From positions 2,852,001 to 2,916,000 of the forward strand of contig NZ_CP109479.1 in assembly GCF_036227485.1 (NCBI RefSeq): 64,000 nt of DNA, given 5' to 3'. Source of the stretch: Streptomyces sp. NBC_01451 (GTDB lineage: Bacteria > Actinomycetota > Actinomycetes > Streptomycetales > Streptomycetaceae). Below, piece after piece: positions 53,683 through 62,981 of this stretch (the stretch's first letter is position 1; each line of letters opens with the position of its first letter). Below the pieces are notes generated by a model, which did no database searches, was not told where the DNA came from, and saw nothing but the letters and a program-made list of their open reading frames with translations. A program made the translations under genes and the position numbers.

Positions 53683-55158
53683 CTACTTGTTGGCGCGCAC
53701 CGGGATGTCGAGGATCACCTGCGTACCCCGCTCGGGCGCCGGCACCATGTCGAAGGTGCCGCCCAACTCCCCCTCGACCAGCGTCCGTACGATCTGCAGG
53801 CCGAGGTTGCCGGAGCGGTGCGGGTCGAAGCCCTCGGGCAGGCCCACGCCGTCGTCCTGGACGGTGACGAGGAGGCGGGCCTCCTTGCTCGTGCCGCCGC
53901 GGACCGCCGAGACCTCGACCGAGCCGGTGTCGCCCGGTCCGAAGCCGTGCTCCAGGGCGTTCTGCAGGATCTCGGTCAGCACCATGGAGAGCGGGGTCGC
54001 GACCTCCGCGTCCAGGATGCCGAAGCGCCCGGTGCGCCGGCCGGTGACCGTGCCCGGCGAGATCTCGGAGACCATCGCGAGCACACGGTCGGCGATCTCG
54101 TCGAACTCCACGCGTTCGTCCAGGTTCTGGGAGAGCGTCTCGTGCACGATCGCGATGGACCCGACCCGCCGCACGGCTTCCTCCAGGGCCTCGCGCCCGC
54201 GCTCCGACTCGATACGCCGGGCCTGGAGGCGCAGCAGGGCGGCCACCGTCTGGAGGTTGTTCTTGACCCGGTGGTGGATCTCCCGGATGGTCGCGTCCTT
54301 GGTGATCAACTCTCGCTCGCGGCGGCGCAGTTCGGTGACGTCCCGGAGCAGGACGAGCGAACCGATGCGCGTGCCCTTGGGCTTGAGGGGAATGGCGCGG
54401 AACTGGATGACCCCGTCGACGGACTCGATCTCGAACTCGCGCGGCGCCCAGCCGCTGGCGACCTTGGAGAGCGCCTCGTCCACCGGGCCCCGGGACGGAG
54501 CGAGCTCGGCGGTGGTCACGCCCAGGTGGTGGCCGACGAGGTCGGCGGCGAGGCCGAGGCGGTGGTAGGCGGACAGCGCGTTGGGCGAGGCGTACTGGAC
54601 GATGCCGTCGGCGTCGAGCCGGATCAGTCCGTCGCCGACCCGCGGCGAGGCGTCCATGTCGACCACCTGATTGGAGAAGGGGAACGATCCGGCGGCGATC
54701 ATCTGGGCCAGGTCGGAGGCGCTCTGGAGATACGTCAGCTCCAGTCGGCTCGGGGTCCGGACGGTGAGGAGGTTGGTGTTGCGCGCGATGACCCCGAGGA
54801 CGCGTCCCTCCCGGCGCACGGGGATCGACTCGACGCGGACAGGGACCTCTTCGCGCCATTCCGGGTCGCCCTCGCGCACGATCCGGCCCTCGTCCAGGGC
54901 GGCGTCCAGCATGGGGCGGCGGCCACGGGGTACGAGGTGGCCGACCATGTCGTCCTGGTACGAGGTCGGGCCGGTGTTGGGCCGCATCTGGGCGACCGAG
55001 ACATAGCGGGTGCCGTCGCTCGTGGGGACCCACAGGACGAGGTCGGCGAAGGAGAGGTCGGAGAGCAGTTGCCACTCCGACACCAGCAGGTGCAGCCACT
55101 CCAGGTCGGAGTCGCTGAGGGCGGTGTGCTGGCGTACGAGTTCGTTCATGGAGGGCAC
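53683..55158 (-). CDS. PdtaS-like sensor histidine kinase (HWE/HisKA_2 type)
   Basis: A 491-aa soluble kinase: a GAF-like domain (about residues 15-150), a PAS-like domain (about 170-285), then HisKA_2 with the phospho-acceptor region REIHHRVKNNLQTVAALLRLQ and HATPase motifs EILQNALEHGF, DDGVGLPEGFD and GNLGLQIV. It matches PdtaS of Mycobacterium, which is also next to whiB1; its partner PdtaR, an ANTAR RNA-binding regulator, is not in this window. A GTG at 55158 lies 7 nt after TACGCT (leaderless); ATG 55149 is the alternative. Confidence 0.9.
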   Translation of the reverse strand: MPSMNELVRQHTALSDSDLEWLHLLVSEWQLLSDLSFADLVLWVPTSDGTRYVSVAQMRPNTGPTSYQDDMVGHLVPRGRRPMLDAALDEGRIVREGDPEWREEVPVRVESIPVRREGRVLGVIARNTNLLTVRTPSRLELTYLQSASDLAQMIAAGSFPFSNQVVDMDASPRVGDGLIRLDADGIVQYASPNALSAYHRLGLAADLVGHHLGVTTAELAPSRGPVDEALSKVASGWAPREFEIESVDGVIQFRAIPLKPKGTRIGSLVLLRDVTELRRRERELITKDATIREIHHRVKNNLQTVAALLRLQARRIESERGREALEEAVRRVGSIAIVHETLSQNLDERVEFDEIADRVLAMVSEISPGTVTGRRTGRFGILDAEVATPLSMVLTEILQNALEHGFGPGDTGSVEVSAVRGGTSKEARLLVTVQDDGVGLPEGFDPHRSGNLGLQIVRTLVEGELGGTFDMVPAPERGTQVILDIPVRANK

Positions 55159-55433
55159 GTGTGCGAGCGTACCCGCCGGTCCGGACATGGCCGGAAAGCA
55201 CAGGCCGCCGGGGCCTCGAAGCGGGCCCGGAAACACCCGCGGGCCGCGGCGCCTGAGAGGGACCCTCAGCCCTCCCGGCACCGCAGCCCGGAGCAGCAAC
55301 GGCCGTGGGGTGTGCGGTCCCGGTCGGCCGATGGATGAGGAGCCGGCGCAGTCAGGGCAGAGAGCCCCGGTTCCTCGATCCGTCTTCCTGTGCGGGGAAG
55401 ACGGAGGCTCTGGTCGTATGTCTCTCTACGTAT

Positions 55434-55449
55434 TGTGGACTAGACCATA
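55434..55449. promoter_or_regulatory. DasR-responsive element (dre), distal nagB site
   Basis: TGTGGACTAGACCATA matches the dre consensus A(C/G)TGGTCTAGACCA(C/G)T in its TGG..CTAGACCA core. It lies about 225 bp before nagB. Confidence 0.65.
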
Positions 55450-55629
55450 GGTTGTGTCCACGCGTTGGAGAGTGTTTGTTGTTGTGCCTTCACGAGCGGG
55501 CCCGACACCTGAGGGCCACCCGGGGGAACTAGTCGGACGTCCAAGCTTCCAGCATGCAGCCTAGCCCTGTTGGTTCCTGTGCGGGGGTGGATCGCCGGGC
55601 CAATTTCCGCCGTTACCACAGTCTGTTAG

Positions 55630-55645
55630 ATTGGTCTAAACCACA
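55630..55645 (+). promoter_or_regulatory. DasR-responsive element (dre), proximal nagB site
   Basis: ATTGGTCTAAACCACA is a near-consensus dre about 29-44 bp before the nagB GTG, positioned to block transcription. DasR repression of nagB, relieved by GlcN-6-P/GlcNAc-6-P, is established in S. coelicolor. Confidence 0.88.
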
Positions 55646-55673
55646 CGGCTCAATCCAGATCGGCAGGCCCAGC

Positions 55674-56459
55674 GTGGAAGTTGTCATCGTTCCGGACGCC
55701 AAGGCGGGTGGCGAGCTCATCGCCGGGGCCATGGCACAGCTGCTCCGGCACAAGCCGACCGCCCTGCTCGGCGTGGCCACCGGTTCGACGCCGCTGCCCA
55801 TCTACCAGGCGCTCGCGGCCCAGGTGGGTTCCGGTGCGGTGGAGGTGTCCCGGGCGCGGATAGCCCAGCTCGACGAGTACGTGGGACTGCCGGCCGACCA
55901 TCCGGAGTCGTACCGTTCGGTGCTGCGGCGCGAGGTGCTGGAGCCGCTCGGGATCGGCATGGACGCGTTCATGGGCCCCGACGGGACCGCCGAGGACGTG
56001 CGGGGGGCGTGCGAGGCGTACGACAGGGCGCTGGCCGAGGCCGGCGGCGTCGACCTGCAGTTGCTGGGGATCGGGACCGACGGACACATCGGGTTCAACG
56101 AGCCGTGCTCGTCGCTGCGCTCGCGGACCCGGATCAAGACGCTGACCGAGCAGACCCGGATCGACAACGCGCGGTTCTTCGACGGCGACATCGGTCAGGT
56201 GCCGCATCACGTCATCACGCAGGGCATCGGCACGATTCTCGAGGCTCGGCATCTGGTGCTGCTTGCGACTGGCGAGGGTAAGGCCGATGCCGTCGCGGCG
56301 ACCGTGGAGGGGCCCGTTGCCGCGGTGTGCCCCGCGTCTGCGCTTCAGCTGCATCCGCACGCGACGGTGGTCGTCGACGAGGGTGCGGCTTCGAAGTTGA
56401 AGCTTGCGGATTATTTTCGGCACACCTTTGTCAACAAGCCTGACTGGCAGGGGATTTAA
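55674..56459 (+). CDS. nagB: Glucosamine-6-phosphate deaminase
   Basis: The 261-aa protein has the NagB signature GVATGSTPLPIYQAL (about 33-47), the catalytic base D67 in QLDEYVG, and the active-site D136/H138/E143 in GIGTDGHIGFNEP. It converts glucosamine-6-P to fructose-6-P and ammonia, feeding GlcNAc into glycolysis. The GTG at 55674 gives the expected family length; further upstream codons do not. It is flanked by dre sites, and its product enzyme consumes the DasR inducer. Confidence 0.96.
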   Translation: MEVVIVPDAKAGGELIAGAMAQLLRHKPTALLGVATGSTPLPIYQALAAQVGSGAVEVSRARIAQLDEYVGLPADHPESYRSVLRREVLEPLGIGMDAFMGPDGTAEDVRGACEAYDRALAEAGGVDLQLLGIGTDGHIGFNEPCSSLRSRTRIKTLTEQTRIDNARFFDGDIGQVPHHVITQGIGTILEARHLVLLATGEGKADAVAATVEGPVAAVCPASALQLHPHATVVVDEGAASKLKLADYFRHTFVNKPDWQGI

Positions 56460-56549
56460 GGGATCTGTGCGTCTGCCGGGTTCGGTTTTCCGCTGGGTGC
56501 GGGTCCGCTGTGGCTTGTCGCGCAGTTCCCCGCGCCCCTAGAAACAGGT

Positions 56550-56580
56550 GCCGGTCCCCCTCTCCTGGAGGGGGACCGGC
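56550..56580. terminator. Strong hairpin between convergent nagB and dasD
   Basis: GCCGGTCCCCCTC (56550-56562) pairs perfectly with GAGGGGGACCGGC (56568-56580) around a 5-nt loop. It is probably bidirectional, terminating both nagB and the das operon. Confidence 0.88.
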
Positions 56581-56599
56581 GTTCTTGCCGTCGTCCGGC

Positions 56600-58093
56600 C
56601 TACTCCCCCGTGATGATCTCCGCCGCCGCCCGGCCGCAGACTCGGGCCGCGCCGTGGGTCGCGAGGTGGACGGCGCCTCGGCGGGGGGACTGGGGGACGC
56701 CCATCTCGACGACGATCGTGTCGGGGCGGGCGGCGAGGAGGGTGTCGAGGGCCGCCGACATCCATGGGTGACGGTGTTCGTCCCGGACCACGGCCACGAT
56801 GCGGCTCGGTCCCGCCTCGGCCAGGGCCGCCCGGGCCGCGGCCTCGCCGGTGAAGGTACCGGTGCGGGTGCCGGGCAGCAGGCGTACCAGCTCGGCCGCC
56901 ACACCCCACGGGGTCTCGTTGCCGACGGCGAAGTTCGCCACGGGGGTGAAGGCGGCCACGTACGGGGGTTCGCGGAGGGGTTCGAACGGCGCGGAGTCCG
57001 CCGGGTACGTCGCCTCCACGGCGCGTCGGGCGGCGAGGAGGCCGACGTCGGCGGGCCGCCGGGCGGCGGGCTCCTGCGGTGGTGTCGCCGTCCAGCGGGC
57101 CAGGGTCCGGACGCGTTCCGCCGCGTCCGCCAGGCGTTCTTCCGGGAGTTCGCCCGTGCGGACGGCCCTGACCAGGGCGTCGCGCAGGAGGCGTACCGTC
57201 TCGTCGTCCGCGAGGCCGCCGCCCACGCAGATGGCGTCGGCACCGGCGGCGATGGCGAGGACGCTGCCGCGTTCGATGCCGTAGGTGCCCGCGATGGCCC
57301 GCATCTCCATGCCGTCGGTGACGATCAGCCCGGTGTAGCCGAGTTCGCCGCGCAGGAGGTCCGTGAGGACGGGGTGGGAGAGGGTGGCCGGGCGGTCGGG
57401 ATCCAGCGACGGGATCAGGATGTGGGCGCTCATCACCGCCCTGGTGCCGGCGGCGATCGCGGCGCGGAAGGGGGCGAGTTCACGGTCGAGCACCACCGAG
57501 CGGCTCGCGTCGATGCGCGGGAGGGCGTGGTGGGAGTCGACCGACGTGTCGCCGTGGCCCGGGAAGTGCTTCGTGCAGGCGGCGACGCCCGCCGTCTGGA
57601 GGCCGGTGACGTATGCCGCGGTGTGGCGGGCGACCAGTTCCGGGTCGGCGCCGAAGGAGCGGACACCGATGACGGGGTTGGCGGGGTTGGAGTTGACGTC
57701 CGCCGACGGGGCCCAGTTGAGGTTGACCCCGCAGGTCCGGAGACGGTGGCCGAGTTCGTACGCCACCTGCCGGGTCAGCTCGACGTCGTCGACCGCGCCC
57801 AGGGCGTGGTTGCCGGGGAAGGAGGAACCGGTGTGGACCTCCAGGCGGGTGACGTCACCGCCCTCCTCGTCGATCGCGACCAGGACGTCGTCGCGTTCGG
57901 TGCGCAACCGGGCGGTGAGGGCGGCCAGTTGGTCGGGGGATGTGATGTTGCGGCCGAACAGGCCCACGGAGGCCAGGCCTTCGCCGAGGCGGCGGAGCAG
58001 CCAGTCGGGGGCCGTGGTGCCGGTGAAGCCGGGCTGGAGGACCGTGAGCGCGTCCCGGGTGAGGGTGTCGGGGCGGCGGGCGAGTGTCGTCAT
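56600..58093 (-). CDS. dasD: Family 3 beta-N-acetylglucosaminidase (DasD)
   Basis: A 497-aa NagZ-type glycoside hydrolase family 3 enzyme with AIDEEGGDVTRL (about 73), VNLNWAPSADV, the catalytic His/Asp dyad KHFPGHGDTSVDSHH (about 172-186) and the nucleophile region VTDGMEMRAI (about 258). No signal peptide is present, so it cleaves imported chitobiose or other GlcNAc sugars inside the cell. It lies 9 bp after dasC in the das operon, consistent with DasD of S. coelicolor, though a muropeptide-recycling role cannot be excluded. Confidence 0.92.
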   Translation of the reverse strand: MTTLARRPDTLTRDALTVLQPGFTGTTAPDWLLRRLGEGLASVGLFGRNITSPDQLAALTARLRTERDDVLVAIDEEGGDVTRLEVHTGSSFPGNHALGAVDDVELTRQVAYELGHRLRTCGVNLNWAPSADVNSNPANPVIGVRSFGADPELVARHTAAYVTGLQTAGVAACTKHFPGHGDTSVDSHHALPRIDASRSVVLDRELAPFRAAIAAGTRAVMSAHILIPSLDPDRPATLSHPVLTDLLRGELGYTGLIVTDGMEMRAIAGTYGIERGSVLAIAAGADAICVGGGLADDETVRLLRDALVRAVRTGELPEERLADAAERVRTLARWTATPPQEPAARRPADVGLLAARRAVEATYPADSAPFEPLREPPYVAAFTPVANFAVGNETPWGVAAELVRLLPGTRTGTFTGEAAARAALAEAGPSRIVAVVRDEHRHPWMSAALDTLLAARPDTIVVEMGVPQSPRRGAVHLATHGAARVCGRAAAEIITGE

Positions 58094-58102
58094 CGGGTGG
58101 GG

Positions 58103-58963
58103 TTATCCCTTCACGGCGCCCGCGGTCAGGCCCGCGGCCATCTTGCGCTGGACGAGGAGGAAGAGGACGACGATCGGCACGGCCATCATCGTGGAACCGG
58201 CCATCATCGGGGCGTACTCGGTGCCGTGCTTGGTGGTGAAGTTGCCGAGCCAGACGGTGGCGGTCTGGTTCTTCTGGCTCATCAGCATCAGGGCGTACAG
58301 GTACTCGTTCCAGGCCTGGATGAAGCCGTAGACCGAGGTGGCGACCAGGCCGGGGGCCAGCAGGGGGAAGACGACGCGGAGGAAGGCGGTGGTGCGGGAG
58401 CAGCCGTCGACCATCGCGGCCTCCTCCAGTTCCTTCGGGATGTTGACGATGAAGCCGCGCAGGGTCCACACCGTGAACGGAAGGATGAAGGTGAGGTAGG
58501 TGATGATCAAACCGGACAGCCGGTCGTACTGGTCGAGGTCGTTGAGCAGCAGGAACACGGGAATGATCATCGCGACCAGGGGGACCATCTGCACGGCCAA
58601 AATGCCGACGATGACGACCTTTCGGCCGCGGAAGGCGAAGCGCGAGATGGCGAGGGCCGCCAGCATGCCCACGACGATGCCGATCACCACCACCGTCAGG
58701 GACACGACGAGGCTGCGGCCGACCGGGCCCCAGAAGTCGGCGATGTTCAGCGCGCGGCGGAAGTTGGCGAGGGTGAAGCCCGTCGGCAGCAGGCTCGGGT
58801 CGGGGTCGATCGCGTCCTTCGCCGGCTTGAACGCCGTGTTCAGCATCCAGTACACGGGGAAGCCGGCCGTCAGGAAGACGAGCAGGCCCAGCAGGTTCCA
58901 GCCGGCCTTCGACTTCCGGGGCTTCCGGGACAGCGCAGGGGCTGCCGCGCTCATGCCGCTCAT
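58103..58963 (-). CDS. dasC: Chitobiose/GlcNAc ABC transporter permease DasC
   Basis: A 286-aa MalG-type permease with about six membrane helices and the cytoplasmic EAA loop (LEEAAMVDGCSRTTAFLRVVFPLL, about residues 177-200). It overlaps dasB by 4 bp and, with it, forms the channel for the chitobiose importer. The ATPase is not encoded here; the shared MsiK ATPase is known to energise the Das system in S. coelicolor. Confidence 0.95.
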   Translation of the reverse strand: MSGMSAAAPALSRKPRKSKAGWNLLGLLVFLTAGFPVYWMLNTAFKPAKDAIDPDPSLLPTGFTLANFRRALNIADFWGPVGRSLVVSLTVVVIGIVVGMLAALAISRFAFRGRKVVIVGILAVQMVPLVAMIIPVFLLLNDLDQYDRLSGLIITYLTFILPFTVWTLRGFIVNIPKELEEAAMVDGCSRTTAFLRVVFPLLAPGLVATSVYGFIQAWNEYLYALMLMSQKNQTATVWLGNFTTKHGTEYAPMMAGSTMMAVPIVVLFLLVQRKMAAGLTAGAVKG

Positions 58964-59958
58964 TCGACGTCTCCGATCTTCAGCATCTGGCGCATGTAGA
59001 CGGCGACGACACCGAGCAGCAGCACCACGGTGAGCAGGGCGATCGCCGAGCCCTGGGCGTAGTCGTTGACGGCGAAGGCCCGGTCGTAGGAGTAGGTGGT
59101 CAGGAGCTGGAACTCGGCCTCAGGGTGGCCGTTCCGCATGACGAACACCTGGGGGAAGACACCCATGTCCCAGATGACCGACAGGGTCGTGAGCATCACG
59201 ATGATCGGCTTGAGGATGGGGAGGGTGACGTAACGGAAGACGCCCCAGGCGCCCGCGCCGTCCAGCCGGGCCGCCTCCTCCAGTTCCTTCGGGACCTGGG
59301 TGAGGCCCGCGCCGAGGGTGATGACCACGAACGGCACCGCGCCCCAGACGACGAGCAGCATGATCACGGCCAGGCCCTGCGGTCCGCTCGCGAACCAGTT
59401 GTGGCCGATCAGCTCGACGCCGGGCAGCCTGCTCAGCAGCGCGTTGACGATCCCGTAGTCGGAGTCGAACAGCCACTTGAAGACGGTGGTCGCCACGATG
59501 ATCGGCATGCCCCAGCCGGCCACCAGGACGATGTTGATGAGCGTCTTCATCCAGCCGCTCACCCGCTGGAGCAGCAGGGCGATCAGCATGCCGCCGACCA
59601 TCGTGAGGACCACGCACCCGACGGCGAAGACGATCGTGCGGACGACGACGTCCCAGAACTCGCTGTCGCCGAGCACCTTGCCGAAGTTGTCGAAGCCCAC
59701 CGACTCGGCCGGCTGGAAGCCCCACAGCTGGGACTGCCCGAACTTCTGGAAGGACAGGGTGACCAGACGTACGAGGGGATAGCCGAGGACCAGCGCGAGG
59801 ATCAGCAGACAGGGGGCGAGCAGGGCCCACGGAATCGCGGCGGTGGCCCTCGGGGTCCGCCTCGCGGGTGGTGCGTCGGTGCCGGGCGGCGGGGTCGGCG
59901 GTGTGTGCCGCGTCGACGGCGGCAGCTTGGCAGGGGTTGTCGTTTCAGCGGCACTCAT
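58960..59958 (-). CDS. dasB: Chitobiose/GlcNAc ABC transporter permease DasB
   Basis: A 332-aa MalF-type permease: a disordered Pro/Thr N-terminus (1-40), six membrane helices and the EAA loop (LEEAARLDGAGAWGVFRYVTLPIL, about residues 216-239). It pairs with DasC; the overlapping 4-bp junction implies coupled translation. It lies 102 bp after dasA, with a hairpin between them that may set the SBP-to-permease ratio. Confidence 0.95.
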   Translation of the reverse strand: MSAAETTTPAKLPPSTRHTPPTPPPGTDAPPARRTPRATAAIPWALLAPCLLILALVLGYPLVRLVTLSFQKFGQSQLWGFQPAESVGFDNFGKVLGDSEFWDVVVRTIVFAVGCVVLTMVGGMLIALLLQRVSGWMKTLINIVLVAGWGMPIIVATTVFKWLFDSDYGIVNALLSRLPGVELIGHNWFASGPQGLAVIMLLVVWGAVPFVVITLGAGLTQVPKELEEAARLDGAGAWGVFRYVTLPILKPIIVMLTTLSVIWDMGVFPQVFVMRNGHPEAEFQLLTTYSYDRAFAVNDYAQGSAIALLTVVLLLGVVAVYMRQMLKIGDVE

Positions 59959-60022
59959 CCGCGCGCTCCTCAGCGGTCCCTCAGGTCGTACGGTCGTTGC
60001 GGTCGTCCAGGTCCTGCGGCGA

Positions 60023-60051
60023 GCGGGGCCCTCCCCGTGACAGGGCCCCGC
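60023..60051 (-). terminator. Hairpin between dasA and dasB (partial terminator/attenuator)
   Basis: GCGGGGCCCT (60023-60032) pairs perfectly with AGGGCCCCGC (60042-60051) around a 9-nt loop, just 10 bp after the dasA stop. Hairpins in this place typically protect the abundant binding-protein mRNA and reduce read-through to the permeases; that role is inferred. Confidence 0.7.
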
Positions 60052-60060
60052 CTCGGCTCG

Positions 60061-61344
60061 CTACTTGACGTTGATGACCTTGTCGATCGCCGCGTCCGCT
60101 TCCTTCGCGGCGGCCTCGACCGACTTCTTGCCGGTGCCGATGCTCTGCAACATGGTCTGCAGGATCTGGGCCTTCTCGACCTGGCCCCAGCCCGGTGCCA
60201 TCGGCACGAACCAGTTGGACTCGGCCGCCGTGGCCGGGACCGCCGTCGCCGGGTCGCTCTTGAGGGTGGCTAGGTCGGTCTTGTTGTTGGGCAGGTTGCC
60301 CTTGGCGATCAGGCCCTTCTGGCCGCTCGGTCCGGTGTAGGCGTTGATCCACTCGGCGGCGAGCGTCTGCGCCTTCGACTTCACCGGGACGGCGAGGTCC
60401 GAGCCGCCCAGGAAGACCGGCATGTTCTTGCCGGACGGGCCGGGCATCACGAAGTTCTCGGTGTTGCCCTTGAGCTTGCCGGTCTTGTCGTTCTCCGGCG
60501 TCTCGGCGGTCGCGCCCTCCCAGGCGGCGGCGAAGATCATGCTCGTCTTGCCCTGGCCGTAGACGATGTAGCGGTCGGACTCATCCTTGGTCTTGTCGCC
60601 GTGCATGTACTTGTCGATGACGTTCTTGAACTCGGTGAGGCCCTTGACGGACTCCGGGGAGGAGAGGCTCGCCTTCCACTGGCCGCCCGACTCCTCGGCG
60701 ATCGAGCCGCCGGCGTCGTAGACGAAGGACATGGCGGCGTACCAGTCACGGGTGGGCTGGTACCAGGCGTTGTACTTGTCGCCCTCCTTCTTCTGGATCT
60801 TGTCCAGGGCGGAGGTGAGTTCGGCGTACGTCTTCGGCACGGACTTGACGCCGACCGAGGCCGCCACGTCCTTGCGCCAGTTGGCGACGCGGCCACCGGC
60901 GTAGTAAGGAACGCCGTACGTCCTGCCGTCGTAGGTGACGGAGGCCTTGAGGCCGTCCAGCCAGGCTGCCGAGTTGTCGAACCTAGCCGGGTCCAGGGGG
61001 GCGAAGGCGCCCTTGACCATGTAGCCGAGCATCTCGGTGTTGCCCATCTCGACAACGTCGGGGGCCTTGTCCGTGGCGAGGACGGCGTCGAGCTTGGCGT
61101 TCTTGTCGGGCCAGCCGTAGTACTCGTGGTTGATCTTGATCCCGGGGTGCTTCTTCGTCAGGGTGGCGTCGGCGGCCTTCACCAGCTCCGGCCAGTTGTT
61201 CTGCGCGTCCACGGTCAGCCAGACGGTCAGCTCCTTGGCGTCAGCGCCCGAGTTGTCCGAGCCGCCGCCATCACTGTCCCCGCATGCCGCGATGGAGACC
61301 ATCATGCCCGCGATACCGATCGCGGCTATCAGCTTGCGCTTCAC
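60061..61344 (-). CDS. dasA: Chitobiose/GlcNAc-binding lipoprotein DasA
   Basis: A 427-aa family-1 extracellular solute-binding lipoprotein: signal peptide with lipidated C21 (SIAACGDSDGGG), acidic Gly/Ser linker and the sugar-binding fold (LTVWLTVDAQNNWPELVKAAD, PDVVEMGNTE). It binds N,N'-diacetylchitobiose outside the membrane and delivers it to DasBC. The GTG start has GAGGAGG upstream. A dre site lies 25 bp upstream, and the protein matches DasA, which also affects development in S. coelicolor. Confidence 0.95.
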   Translation of the reverse strand: MKRKLIAAIGIAGMMVSIAACGDSDGGGSDNSGADAKELTVWLTVDAQNNWPELVKAADATLTKKHPGIKINHEYYGWPDKNAKLDAVLATDKAPDVVEMGNTEMLGYMVKGAFAPLDPARFDNSAAWLDGLKASVTYDGRTYGVPYYAGGRVANWRKDVAASVGVKSVPKTYAELTSALDKIQKKEGDKYNAWYQPTRDWYAAMSFVYDAGGSIAEESGGQWKASLSSPESVKGLTEFKNVIDKYMHGDKTKDESDRYIVYGQGKTSMIFAAAWEGATAETPENDKTGKLKGNTENFVMPGPSGKNMPVFLGGSDLAVPVKSKAQTLAAEWINAYTGPSGQKGLIAKGNLPNNKTDLATLKSDPATAVPATAAESNWFVPMAPGWGQVEKAQILQTMLQSIGTGKKSVEAAAKEADAAIDKVINVK

Positions 61345-61368
61345 GCCAACCTCCTCAGGAGCTGGACC

Positions 61369-61384
61369 AATGGTGTAGACCAGT
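61369..61384. promoter_or_regulatory. DasR-responsive element upstream of dasA
   Basis: AATGGTGTAGACCAGT matches 14 of 16 positions of the dre consensus ACTGGTCTAGACCAGT and lies 25-40 bp before the dasA start codon, a repressing position. Confidence 0.9.
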
Positions 61385-61575
61385 AGGCGGAGCTTGGCTC
61401 AGACCAAACAACGTGTCAAGGGTGCGGGAAAGCCTTTGACCAGCCGTTATGCGACCTACATATGCAGGAACCTTTAAGTAAGAAAGTGGCGGAAATACCC
61501 CGCACACCCATCCGGCACGAGGTAGACCACTTCGAAGGAGCGCCGAGGCGCGGCCTTGGGCGGGGCTTTCCCTGC

Positions 61576-61591
61576 GGTGGACTAGACCAGC
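61576..61591. promoter_or_regulatory. DasR-responsive element upstream of dasR (autoregulation)
   Basis: GGTGGACTAGACCAGC has the CTAGACCAG core of dre and matches 12 of 16 consensus positions. It is about 155 bp before dasR and supports autoregulation. Confidence 0.72.
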
Positions 61592-61633
61592 GAGGGGCGT
61601 GAAGGTATACAGAGGGGATCACGGAGCGCGTGA

Positions 61634-62509
<876 letters not shown>

Positions 62510-62579
62510 TCCCCCGCCCGACCTCCGCGCTCTGACACATTCCCCTCACCTGTACGGGCCATCCGTTATGCGGGCGGGG

Positions 62580-62646
62580 TTACATAAGACGGAACCGTCC
62601 CTTAGATTCCTGCGCGTTGCACCAGTGATCACAGGAAAGTGATCAC
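62580..62646 (+). promoter_or_regulatory. Promoter and paired operators of the DUF3311-symporter operon
   Basis: TTACAT (62580-62585) and TTAGAT (62602-62607), 16 bp apart, form a plausible promoter. Just downstream, the palindrome GTGATCAC occurs twice (62625-62632 and 62639-62646), 14 bp start to start, in the probable leader. This placement suits a repressor or a co-regulator of symporter expression; the binding protein is unknown. Confidence 0.65.
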
Positions 62647-62675
62647 GGGAATCAGCGAGGGGACGGAGCCGTGAC

Positions 62676-62981
62676 ATGCCAGAAGCGCCTGAGGCGAGAC
62701 AACCGGTGACAGCACAGCCGGTGGTGACTCCGATCCGCGTCGTCATCGGGCTCTGCCTCTTCGCACCCTTCGTCGCGATGCTGTGGGTGGGCTCGTACGC
62801 GAAGGTGGATCCGGCCTTCATCGGCATCCCGTTCTTCTACTGGTACCAGATGCTGTGGGTGCTCGTCTCCACCGCGCTGACGATGACCGCGTACCAGCTC
62901 TGGCAGCGTGACCAGCGGGCCCGCAGGGCGACTTCGGCCTCTGCCTCCGCGGCCACCAAGGACGGGGGTGCGTCCGCGTGA
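62676..62981 (+). CDS. DUF3311 small membrane subunit of the sodium:solute symporter
   Basis: A 101-aa protein with two membrane helices (VVIGLCLFAPFVAMLWVGSYA, about 22-42; FFYWYQMLWVLVSTALTMTAYQLW, about 53-76) and a cytoplasmic basic tail. DUF3311 proteins are typically encoded immediately before a monocarboxylate-type SSS symporter, as here (4-bp stop/start overlap). Its function is not established; it may help assembly or activity. GGAG lies 8 nt upstream of the ATG. Confidence 0.85.
   Translation: MPEAPEARQPVTAQPVVTPIRVVIGLCLFAPFVAMLWVGSYAKVDPAFIGIPFFYWYQMLWVLVSTALTMTAYQLWQRDQRARRATSASASAATKDGGASA

Larger units (their letters stand above)
55159..55673. other. Intergenic region upstream of nagB
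   Basis: About 515 bp separating the sensor kinase and nagB. The left half is GC-rich with no supportable gene; the right half contains two DasR-type sites (55434-55449 and 55630-55645). A frame running into nagB from 55554 has no ribosome site, so it is not used as a start. Confidence 0.6.
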
